Assembly (NCBI GenBank): GCA_947174685.1
Contig: CAMWJY010000087.1
Coordinates: forward strand, 1-5,072
Source: an uncultured Mollicutes bacterium
GTDB lineage: Bacteria; Bacillota_I; Bacilli_A; Acholeplasmatales; Anaeroplasmataceae
Direction: 5' to 3'
DNA length: 5,072 nt
The position numbers and the translations under genes were made by a program. Of this stretch, positions 1 through 5,072 are shown in pieces. How positions within the stretch are numbered: the first letter of the stretch is position 1; every line of letters begins with the position of its first letter. A model generated the notes under the pieces. It worked only from the letters and a program-made list of their open reading frames with translations. It was not told the DNA's origin and searched no databases.

Positions 1-223
1 ATAGATAACGTCCAAAGCCTAAGGTTGCCTTAGATACGATATAGATATTCATACGGTTCGTACCAGCACCTAAAATGCCTCTTAAACCACCTGTACCAAA
101 CTCTAGGTCAGTCGTAAATGCTTCTTGTAAAGCATGGTCATCCATAGCATCTAATTCTTTTTTTAAAGCTAGATCTAGGTTAGGATTCTTCTTCCACAAC
201 TCTGCTTTTTCTAAATAATTCAT
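1..223 (-). CDS. Phosphoglucomutase/phosphomannomutase family protein, N-terminal part (cut by the left window edge)
   Basis: This is the N-terminal 74 residues of an alpha-D-phosphohexomutase, the cytoplasmic family that moves phosphate between C1 and C6 of glucose or mannose. It begins MNYLEKAELW and carries the family's early signature FGTGGLRG at residues 42-49 followed by GTNRMN at 54-59. This arrangement is typical of the long (about 570-residue) Bacillota PGM/PMM type. The phosphoserine loop and the other catalytic motifs lie outside the window, so glucose versus mannose preference cannot be judged. The start is supported by AGGAG at 232-236, 8 bases upstream of the ATG. It lies 70 bases downstream of kduD in the same direction, behind two overlapping hairpins, so it may be a separately controlled housekeeping gene rather than part of the uronate pathway. 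The frame is open to the edge with no disruption. Confidence 0.9.
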   Translation of the reverse strand, partial: MNYLEKAELWKKNPNLDLALKKELDAMDDHALQEAFTTDLEFGTGGLRGILGAGTNRMNIYIVSKATLGFGRYL

Positions 224-233
224 ACTAAAATCT

Positions 234-259
234 CCTTTTCTATAGTAAGCTAGAAAAGG
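234..259 (-). promoter_or_regulatory. Hairpin that would cover the mutase ribosome site
   Basis: Read on the minus strand, CCTTTTCTA (251-259) and TAGAAAAGG (234-242) form a perfect 9-bp inverted repeat with an 8-base loop. The downstream arm contains most of the AAAAGGAG Shine-Dalgarno region (232-239) of the phosphosugar mutase gene, so folding would hide it from ribosomes. The upstream arm shares bases 257-259 with the 3' arm of the neighbouring hairpin at 257-281, so the two cannot both be fully paired. The complementarity is seen directly. A regulatory role is inference, and the stem is A/U-rich and may be weak. Confidence 0.4.
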
Positions 260-281
260 CATAATTTATATCATTATGCCT
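257..281 (-). terminator. Intercistronic hairpin, possible weak intrinsic terminator after kduD
   Basis: On the minus strand AGGCATAAT (273-281) and ATTATGCCT (257-265) form a perfect 9-bp stem with a 7-base loop. It starts 12 bases after the kduD stop codon and is followed directly by TTTTCTA. The short, interrupted T run and the A/T-rich inner stem make it a weak terminator by the usual criteria. Three G.U pairs could extend the base but would consume part of the T run. It could end the kdu transcript, let part of it read through into the mutase gene, or protect the kduD 3' end. Confidence 0.45.
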
Positions 282-293
282 CCCTAAAAATTC

Positions 294-1094
294 TTATTCA
301 GGTTGTTTTCCGATATAAGCTAAGATACCACCATCAACATATAGGATGTGGCCATTTACTGCATTAGATGCATCAGAAGCTAAGAATACAGCAGGTCCTG
401 CTAATTCTTCTGCATCTAGCCAACGACCAGCTGGAGTCTTAGATATAATGAATTTATCAAATGGATGACGAGATCCATCTGGTTGAACCTCACGTAGAGG
501 TGCAGTTTGAGGTGTTGCAATATAACCAGGTCCAATACCATTACATTGGATATTGTATCCACCATATTCAGAACAGATATTTCTAGTTAACATCTTTAAT
601 CCACCCTTAGCAGCTGCATAAGCAGAAACTGTTTCACGGCCTAATTCAGACATCATAGAGCAGATATTAATAATCTTACCATGACCCTTCTTAATCATTG
701 AAGGGATAACAGCCTTAGCCATAATGAATGGTCCATTTAAGTCAATATCAATTACCTGACGGAATTGAGCTGCAGTCATTTCAATCATAGGGATACGCTT
801 AATGATACCTGCATTATTTACTAGAATATCAACTACTCCTACTTCCTTTTCAATTTTTGCAATCATTTCATTTACTTGATCCTCATTTGTTACATCACAT
901 ACATAACCATGAGCATTGATTCCTGCTTCCTTATAAGCAGCAAGTCCTCGATTTACTAAATCCTGGTTAATGTCATTAAATACAATTGTAGCTCCTGCCT
1001 CAGCAAATCCTGATGCGATAGCAAAGCCAATACCATAAGATGCACCTGTAACTAATGCAATCTTACCATCTAATCTAAAATCATTCATTTTCAT
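294..1094 (-). CDS. kduD: KduD-type SDR oxidoreductase (2-dehydro-3-deoxy-D-gluconate 5-dehydrogenase / gluconate 5-dehydrogenase family)
   Basis: This 266-residue cytoplasmic short-chain dehydrogenase most likely reduces 3-deoxy-D-glycero-2,5-hexodiulosonate, the KduI product, to 2-keto-3-deoxygluconate. The Rossmann motif TGASYGIG is at residues 16-23 and NNAG at 93-96. The catalytic set is N120, S146, Y159 and K163 (YAAAK), with PG at 189-190. Asp41 at the end of the second strand is the residue that usually favours NAD(H) in classical SDRs. Length matches the family. From memory the sequence is very close to the streptococcal enzyme annotated gluconate 5-dehydrogenase, so that name may appear in databases; the kduI and kdgK neighbours argue for the KDG role here. 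The first ATG is preferred because AAGGAGG (1104-1110) lies 9 bases before it; the Met at codon 3 would be 15 bases away. It follows kduI by 22 bases. Confidence 0.92.
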   Translation of the reverse strand: MKMNDFRLDGKIALVTGASYGIGFAIASGFAEAGATIVFNDINQDLVNRGLAAYKEAGINAHGYVCDVTNEDQVNEMIAKIEKEVGVVDILVNNAGIIKRIPMIEMTAAQFRQVIDIDLNGPFIMAKAVIPSMIKKGHGKIINICSMMSELGRETVSAYAAAKGGLKMLTRNICSEYGGYNIQCNGIGPGYIATPQTAPLREVQPDGSRHPFDKFIISKTPAGRWLDAEELAGPAVFLASDASNAVNGHILYVDGGILAYIGKQPE

Positions 1095-1116
1095 AATTTT
1101 TTTCCTCCTTAATAAA

Positions 1117-1953
1117 TTATCTTAAATCAGTTGTTTTGATATTATCCATATCATCAAATTCTTGGTTTTCTCCACACATTGCCCAAATGAATGTATAGTT
1201 AGAAGTACCAATACCAGAGTGAATACTCCAGCTTGGAGAAATTACTAACTGCTCATTTTGCATAACAATATGTCTTGTTTCCTGAGGTTGTCCCATCATA
1301 TGGAATACAACATTATCCTCAGGAATATCGAAATAGAAATAAACCTCCATACGACGCTCATGTGTATGAGAAGGCATTGTATTCCAGCCTGAACCTCTAG
1401 CAAGCTCTGTCATACCCATAGCTAATTGACAGCTCTTACATACATCTGGATGGATGTACTGGTTAATCACACGCTTATTTAAAGTTTTAGAATCTCCACA
1501 AGGACGATGATTAGCCTTTTCAAAATCAATATAATAGGTTGGATAAGTCTTGTGAGCAGGACAGGAAGAAATATAGAACTTTGCTGGCTTCTTTGGATTT
1601 ACAGATTCAAAGATAACCTTCTTTGTTCCCATACCTACATACATACCATCCTTAGGTTTGATTTCATATACCTTTCCATCCAAGGTAACTTTTCCAGCAC
1701 CACCAATGTTGATGATTCCTAGTTCTCTACGCTCTAAGAAATAAGCTGCTCTTAATTCATCAGATGTCTCAAGAGGTAAAGCTTTAGTCACTGGCATTAC
1801 ACCACCAGAAACAATACGATCCTGATGAGAGTAAACAAGTAAAATTTCATCCTCTTCAAATACCTTCTCCATAAGGTAATGCTTTCTTAATTCTTCAGTT
1901 GTATAATGCTTAGAATCCTCAGGATGATTTGCATATCTAACTTGTAATTTCAT
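1117..1953 (-). CDS. kduI: 5-dehydro-4-deoxy-D-glucuronate isomerase (KduI)
   Basis: KduI is a zinc-dependent cupin-fold isomerase in the cytoplasm. It converts 5-dehydro-4-deoxy-D-glucuronate, formed from lyase-released unsaturated uronates, into 3-deoxy-D-glycero-2,5-hexodiulosonate for KduD. The 278 residues equal the length of the E. coli enzyme. The four zinc ligands known for that enzyme fall at the same numbers: H196 and H198 in PSHTHERRME, E203, and H245 in WSIHSG. The N-terminal half carries the expected KduI stretch from LERRELG (73-79) through the glycine-rich NIGGAG (82-87). A CxxC pair (C172, C175) sits just before the second cupin half; I think the first of these cysteines is not general in the family. 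The ATG comes one base after the stop of the TIM-barrel gene, whose last codons supply the ribosome site, so translation is probably coupled. KduD follows. Confidence 0.97.
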   Translation of the reverse strand: MKLQVRYANHPEDSKHYTTEELRKHYLMEKVFEEDEILLVYSHQDRIVSGGVMPVTKALPLETSDELRAAYFLERRELGIINIGGAGKVTLDGKVYEIKPKDGMYVGMGTKKVIFESVNPKKPAKFYISSCPAHKTYPTYYIDFEKANHRPCGDSKTLNKRVINQYIHPDVCKSCQLAMGMTELARGSGWNTMPSHTHERRMEVYFYFDIPEDNVVFHMMGQPQETRHIVMQNEQLVISPSWSIHSGIGTSNYTFIWAMCGENQEFDDMDNIKTTDLR

Positions 1954-1967
1954 ACTATTCTCCTTTT
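1954..1967 (-). promoter_or_regulatory. kduI ribosome site inside the end of the upstream gene
   Basis: On the minus strand AAAAGGAGAATAGT precedes the kduI ATG. The AAGGAG core falls in the last Lys, Gly and Glu codons of the TIM-barrel gene, whose TAG stop (1955-1957) is one base before the kduI start. This supports the chosen kduI start and implies translational coupling, so that the two proteins are made together. Confidence 0.85.
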
Positions 1968-2794
1968 AAAATATTTTTTACAAAATCAAAGCTATATTCC
2001 ATATCCTCAGGCTTAGAGCCCTCAAAGATAAGATAAGCATTTGGATTTGTTTCCTTAATTCTTTTTAGCAAATAGGAATAATCCATCATACCTTTTCCTA
2101 TTGCACATTGCTTTAAAGCTCCATCAATTATAGTAAAATCCTTTAAGTGGAAGATGACAATCTTTCCCTTAAATAGCTCTAGACATTCTTCAAAAATCTC
2201 TTTATAAGATTCATAATTAGATATTGCTAAATAATTATAAATATCTACTGTATAAAATACATGACCATTATCAATTTCATCGACTAAGCGCTTTAAAGCC
2301 TTAGGTTCAAACATACAATGTCCAAAGGCACCCTCTAAGGCAATATTTCCATTTACTTCTTTAGCATACCCAGCTAAATCCGCAAATATTCTTTTGACCT
2401 CTTGATAAGCTTCCTCTGTACGATTTAGAGGATTGTATGTCCACTTATCATCATTAAATGATCCTGTTTCAGAACCGACAAAATGTCCTTCAAAATCATT
2501 TAAGTATTTTAAGTGCTCCTTAAATTTAGCTATATTCGTTTTAACTAGGTCCTTATTAGAATGGACAGGATTAAAGTAAGCTCCCATCATAAAGATTTCT
2601 ACACCCTCATCTGCAAATGCTTGATGGATGGCTCTTGCCTTTTCTTTACTTAAAGTTCCAGGAAGTCCAGTTTCACCCTCTACTGCCTTATTTAATACAA
2701 GCTGTACACCATCAAAGCCAACAGATGATGCATGCTTAGCTAAGGTTTTAGGATCACTTTTTCCAAAATCATGGACACGAACACCTATTTTCAT
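1955..2794 (-). CDS. Sugar phosphate isomerase/epimerase-like TIM-barrel protein (AP_endonuc_2 / xylose isomerase-like)
   Basis: This 279-residue protein has the look of the xylose-isomerase-like TIM-barrel family (PF01261), metal-dependent enzymes that isomerise, epimerise or dehydrate sugars and related polyols. Likely metal ligands by position in the barrel are E154 (ALEGAFGH), D184 (TVDIYN), H216 with D219 (FHLKD) and E258 (LIFEGS). A GKGMMDY segment at 233-239 matches the family's usual G-x-G-x-x-[DN]-[YF] loop. There is no signal peptide or membrane segment, so it is cytoplasmic. The start follows AGGAGG (2800-2805) with 5 bases of spacing. It lies between kdgK and kduI and its stop is one base from the kduI start, which ties it to uronate breakdown. 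The substrate cannot be read from the sequence; isomerisation or epimerisation of a keto-uronate, uronate or tagaturonate-like intermediate is inference. The family call is firm, the role open. Confidence 0.9.
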   Translation of the reverse strand: MKIGVRVHDFGKSDPKTLAKHASSVGFDGVQLVLNKAVEGETGLPGTLSKEKARAIHQAFADEGVEIFMMGAYFNPVHSNKDLVKTNIAKFKEHLKYLNDFEGHFVGSETGSFNDDKWTYNPLNRTEEAYQEVKRIFADLAGYAKEVNGNIALEGAFGHCMFEPKALKRLVDEIDNGHVFYTVDIYNYLAISNYESYKEIFEECLELFKGKIVIFHLKDFTIIDGALKQCAIGKGMMDYSYLLKRIKETNPNAYLIFEGSKPEDMEYSFDFVKNILKGE

Positions 2795-2813
2795 TGTAGC
2801 CTCCTAATACACG

Positions 2814-2842
2814 ATAAGGGTGCTACTAGGTAGCACCTTTAT
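2814..2842 (-). repeat. Intercistronic inverted repeat between kdgK and the TIM-barrel gene
   Basis: GGTGCTAC and GTAGCACC (2830-2837 and 2819-2826 read on the minus strand) form an 8-bp GC-containing stem with a 3-base CTA loop. After one A/C mismatch, 4 further A/T pairs extend it to 2814-2842. It begins 13 bases after the kdgK stop and ends 8 bases before the AGGAGG of the next gene. The 3' side runs CCCTTATCGT, without a T run, so it is a poor terminator in the direction of the operon. An mRNA-stabilising or partial attenuating role that sets the kinase to isomerase ratio is plausible inference. Confidence 0.55.
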
Positions 2843-2855
2843 TCGTAATTTTTTA

Positions 2856-3878
2856 TTAACGTTGTACACGTCCGTTAGCATTACCGCCAGCTAAGGATTC
2901 AACCTCAGAAGCAGATACTAAGTTGAAGTCTCCATTAATTGTATGCTTTAATGCAGATGCTGCAACAGCGAATTCTAATGCTTCTCCTTGAGTAGCCTTA
3001 GTTAATAAACCATGGATAATACCACCAGAGAAGGAATCTCCTCCACCGATACGGTCAATGATAGGATTGATATCATAACGTTTAGATTCATAGAATTCTT
3101 TTCCGTTATAGATTAATGCCTTCCAGCCATTATGAGTAGCTGAGAAAGACTCACGAAGTGTAGAGATAACATATTTGAAACCAAATTCCTTAGCCATTTG
3201 TTCAAAAATCTTATGATATCCTTCTGCACCTGTTTCACCAGCTTCAACGTTTGCATCTGGTTTGAAGCCTAAGCATAATTCTGCATCCTCTTCATTACCA
3301 ATACATACATCAACATATTGCATTAAAGGCTTCATAATAGAAATTGCCTTCTTAGAAGTCCATAGCTTCTTACGGAAGTTTAAGTCAACAGAAACTGTTA
3401 CACCATGACGCTTTGCAGCCTCACAAGCAAGACGAGTTAATTCTGCTGCCTTATTAGAAATTGCTGGAGTAATTCCAGACCAGTGGAACCAATCTGCACC
3501 TTCCATAATTGCATCAAAATCAAAATCCTCAGGCTTAGCCTCAGCGATTGCAGAATTTGCACGGTCATAAATAACCTTAGAAGGACGCATAGAAGCTCCT
3601 GTTTCTGCATAGTAAATACCTACACGGTCACCACCACGAGCGATGAACTTTGTATTTACACCATATCTTCTTAATGCATTAACTGCAGCTTGTCCAATCT
3701 CATGCTCAGGAAGCTTAGAAACGAAATATGCATCATGTCCATAATTTGCACAAGATACTGCAACGTTTGCTTCTCCTCCACCATAAATTACATCAAATGA
3801 ATCTGCTTGAACGAAACGAGTATTTCCAGCTGGAGATAATCTCAGCATAATTTCGCCCATTGTTACTACTTTTGCCAT
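2856..3878 (-). CDS. kdgK: 2-dehydro-3-deoxygluconokinase (KDG kinase, PfkB family)
   Basis: KdgK uses ATP to phosphorylate 2-keto-3-deoxygluconate to KDPG, which an aldolase (not in this window) splits to pyruvate and glyceraldehyde 3-phosphate. The 340 residues show a full PfkB/ribokinase fold: GE at 8-9, the sugar-binding glycine run GGGEANVA at 33-40, the lid strand with YY at 89-90, YDRANSA at 104-110, SGIT at 134-137, DLNFRKKLW at 165-173, GNEED at 194-198, and the nucleotide-site motif DRIGGGDSF at 275-283 with D281 as the expected catalytic base. Y89/Y90, R106 and R169 correspond by analogy to substrate-contacting residues in characterised KDG kinases. AAGGAG (3890-3895) lies 10-11 bases before the ATG. 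The gene starts 21 bases after the DUF386 gene. A paralogue lies just upstream. The close homologue fructokinase or ribokinase is less likely given kduI and kduD. Confidence 0.92.
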   Translation of the reverse strand: MAKVVTMGEIMLRLSPAGNTRFVQADSFDVIYGGGEANVAVSCANYGHDAYFVSKLPEHEIGQAAVNALRRYGVNTKFIARGGDRVGIYYAETGASMRPSKVIYDRANSAIAEAKPEDFDFDAIMEGADWFHWSGITPAISNKAAELTRLACEAAKRHGVTVSVDLNFRKKLWTSKKAISIMKPLMQYVDVCIGNEEDAELCLGFKPDANVEAGETGAEGYHKIFEQMAKEFGFKYVISTLRESFSATHNGWKALIYNGKEFYESKRYDINPIIDRIGGGDSFSGGIIHGLLTKATQGEALEFAVAASALKHTINGDFNLVSASEVESLAGGNANGRVQR

Positions 3879-3899
3879 AAAACTTTTTTCTCCTTTTTC

Positions 3900-4355
3900 T
3901 TAATCTACTTTAATTTTTATTACTGCTTTTTCAACAAGTTCTTCATCAACCTTGCCCTTTGCTAGGTGTATGTCTTCTCTAAACACTAACGCAAAGCTTT
4001 CTTCAAGTACGAAATAAACTGCATCTGAAGCACTATATTTTGTAACATCCTTATCTGTATTATAAGGTGCAGTTACCTTTAGTGTAGGGTTAGTAATATC
4101 CGTATAGCCGAATAGTTCTTTACCCTTAAGCACGATTTGTAAATCCAAATAGTGCTCATGATTTTCAAAATAGCATTCCTCTAAAGGTCTTGCAACATAG
4201 GTGTCACGATTTACATAAACGTTCTTACCATCAATCTCAGTCTTTCCCTTTGGAAGAGCCATCAAATCATTGTTTAAAACAAAATCTATAGCTGTATCAA
4301 TATTTTTACTGATACCCTTATAGCGTTTGATATCTCTTAATTTTGCTACTATCAT
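3900..4355 (-). CDS. YhcH/YjgK/YiaL family (DUF386) protein
   Basis: This 151-residue protein belongs to the small cupin-like DUF386 family, which includes E. coli YhcH, YjgK, YiaL and the beta-galactosidase subunit EbgC; 150 residues is the usual length. The family core is clear: ALPKGKTEIDGKNVYVN at 33-49, the E-x-H-x-x-Y-x-D-x-Q signature at 64-73 (E64, H66, Y69, D71, Q73), GKELFGY at 78-84, and a late RED-x-H at 126-130 where most members read PED-x-H. E64, H66 and H130 are likely metal ligands by analogy. YhcH (NanQ) was reported to act as a sialic acid anomerase, so a role in anomer exchange or ring opening of an unsaturated uronate or KDG is a reasonable inference here. It sits 7 bases after one KDG-type kinase and 21 before the other. 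Cytoplasmic, no signal peptide. Confidence 0.92.
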   Translation of the reverse strand: MIVAKLRDIKRYKGISKNIDTAIDFVLNNDLMALPKGKTEIDGKNVYVNRDTYVARPLEECYFENHEHYLDLQIVLKGKELFGYTDITNPTLKVTAPYNTDKDVTKYSASDAVYFVLEESFALVFREDIHLAKGKVDEELVEKAVIKIKVD

Positions 4356-4370
4356 ATTATACCTACCTTA
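4356..4370 (-). promoter_or_regulatory. Unusual ribosome site of the DUF386 gene, overlapping the upstream stop
   Basis: Before this ATG the minus strand reads TAAGGTAGGTATAAT, giving only AAGG and a split TAGG instead of the AAGGAG seen at the other starts. The TAG inside it (4363-4365) is the stop codon of the upstream kinase. Initiation probably depends on ribosomes ending the kinase gene 7 bases away. The start itself is well supported because the protein N-terminus matches the family. Confidence 0.6.
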
Positions 4371-5072
4371 CAACCTCTGCACTACCATTTGCAGCCATAA
4401 ATGTTTCAATATCCTCACAGGATAATACTAAAGCATCACCATAAATTGTATGCTTTAATACTGAAGCATTTAGACCATATCTTACAGCATATGCAGGGTC
4501 TTTATAATTTTTAAGTAAGCCGTGAATTACACCAGATGCAAATGCATCACCACCACCAATACGATCATAGATATTAAAGCGAATTGGCTCTGTTAATTCC
4601 CAACTTAAATTTTCATTCTCTAAATTAAAATAATATCCAGCTAATGAATTCTCTGTTGCAGAAAAAACAACACGATCTGTACCAAAGATATACTTTAATT
4701 GGTACTTTCTAATCATCTTAGGGAATACATTTCTTCTCTTTTCAGATAAGGTTGTCCCTGTGAAATCATCATCTAGAGGAATTTCTAGAATTGTATTTGC
4801 ATCATAGAAGCTTGCAAATACAATATCTACATAATTCATAAATTCTTTATAAACAGGTCTTGCCTCTTCAACAGTCCAAAGCTTAGAACGATAGTTAAAA
4901 TCAAAGCTTACATGAACTCCATATTTCTTAGCTTCCTTACAAGCTCTTAAGGCTACCCTTCTAACTCTTTCACCTAAAGCAAGTGTAATACCACTTAAAT
5001 GAAACCATGTTGCATCTTTAAAGATTTCTTCCCAATTAAACTCTTCTTCCTGAATACGGGTAATTGCAGAGT
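4363..5072 (-). CDS. PfkB family kinase, second KdgK-like paralogue (N-terminus beyond the right window edge)
   Basis: The frame is open without a stop from 5070 down to the TAG at 4363, giving 235 residues of a PfkB carbohydrate kinase. It begins inside the motif that reads YDRANSA in the downstream KdgK, so about 108 N-terminal residues are missing and the full length would be close to 340. Seen in the fragment are WFHLSGIT (22-29), SFDFNYRSKLW (55-65), NYVDIV (79-84), FSAT (shared with KdgK), and the nucleotide-site motif DRIGGGDAF with the expected catalytic Asp at fragment residue 175, followed by IHGLL and LKHTI-x-GD as in KdgK. A Met at 4837-4839 is internal, not a start. The acidic GNEED segment of KdgK is replaced by ASFYD. 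It most likely phosphorylates KDG or a close relative such as a C4 epimer or another 2-keto-3-deoxy acid. The DUF386 gene follows by 7 bases. Confidence 0.9.
   Translation of the reverse strand, partial: SAITRIQEEEFNWEEIFKDATWFHLSGITLALGERVRRVALRACKEAKKYGVHVSFDFNYRSKLWTVEEARPVYKEFMNYVDIVFASFYDANTILEIPLDDDFTGTTLSEKRRNVFPKMIRKYQLKYIFGTDRVVFSATENSLAGYYFNLENENLSWELTEPIRFNIYDRIGGGDAFASGVIHGLLKNYKDPAYAVRYGLNASVLKHTIYGDALVLSCEDIETFMAANGSAEVVR

Noticed and set aside
240..275. A separate promoter for the mutase gene
   Set aside because: TATA-like words (CATAAT, TACTAT, TATAGA) occur on the minus strand but none has a convincing TTGACA-like element at 16-18 bases, and such words are expected in AT-rich gaps.
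1507..1722. Plus-strand open frame of 71 codons inside kduI
   Set aside because: It lies opposite conserved KduI coding sequence, has no family resemblance or ribosome site, and is best explained as a chance antisense frame.
2814..2850. Plus-strand terminator at the kdgK downstream gap
   Set aside because: The stem is followed on the plus strand by a T-rich stretch, but there is no plus-strand gene for it to terminate.
3483..3674. Plus-strand open frame of 63 codons inside kdgK
   Set aside because: It lies wholly antisense to conserved kinase sequence and shows no recognisable domain or start signal.
4363..4839. A short kinase starting at the Met at 4837-4839
   Set aside because: The same frame continues upstream without a stop to the window edge and encodes conserved PfkB sequence (SGIT, D-x-N-Y-R), and there is no ribosome site at that Met. 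It is internal.
1..5072. Mobile element, CRISPR, tRNA or other exotic system
   Set aside because: No transposase or integrase sequence, spaced direct repeats, or tRNA-like clover-leaf was seen; the window is almost fully filled by metabolic genes on one strand.

Overview
The window is a compact stretch of an AT-rich bacterial chromosome with every supported gene on the minus strand, so transcription runs from the right edge toward the left. The strong AGGAG-type ribosome sites, the base composition and protein features (an SDR recalled as very like the streptococcal gluconate 5-dehydrogenase, and a Firmicutes-type phosphosugar mutase) suggest a Bacillota, plausibly a gut or host-associated one. 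No lower rank can be supported from the sequence alone.

In transcription order the layout is: a 5'-truncated PfkB sugar kinase (4363-5072); a YhcH/YjgK/YiaL (DUF386) small protein (3900-4355); a complete 2-dehydro-3-deoxygluconokinase, kdgK (2856-3878); a xylose-isomerase-like TIM-barrel protein (1955-2794); kduI (1117-1953); kduD (294-1094); and, after a 70-base gap with two overlapping hairpins, the start of a phosphoglucomutase/phosphomannomutase (1-223, cut by the left edge). Gaps between the first six genes are 7, 21, 61, 1 and 22 bases, which fits one operon. No gene-free stretch exceeds 70 bases.

The core is the late pathway for unsaturated uronic acids released from pectin or glycosaminoglycans by polysaccharide lyases. 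KduI turns 5-dehydro-4-deoxy-D-glucuronate into 3-deoxy-D-glycero-2,5-hexodiulosonate, KduD reduces that to 2-keto-3-deoxygluconate (KDG), and KdgK phosphorylates KDG to KDPG. The KDPG aldolase, the lyases or hydrolases, the transporter and the regulator are not in the window and may lie beyond the right edge. Three genes have less certain jobs: the second kinase (a diverged paralogue of KdgK), the DUF386 protein (possible anomerase or ring-opening helper) and the TIM-barrel protein (possible isomerase/epimerase feeding an extra uronate into the pathway).

I see no mobile element, CRISPR array, RNA gene or clearly new system. The most interesting items are the tandem KdgK-like kinases around a DUF386 gene, the unassigned TIM-barrel enzyme between kinase and isomerase, and two mutually exclusive hairpins in front of the mutase gene, one of which covers its ribosome site.
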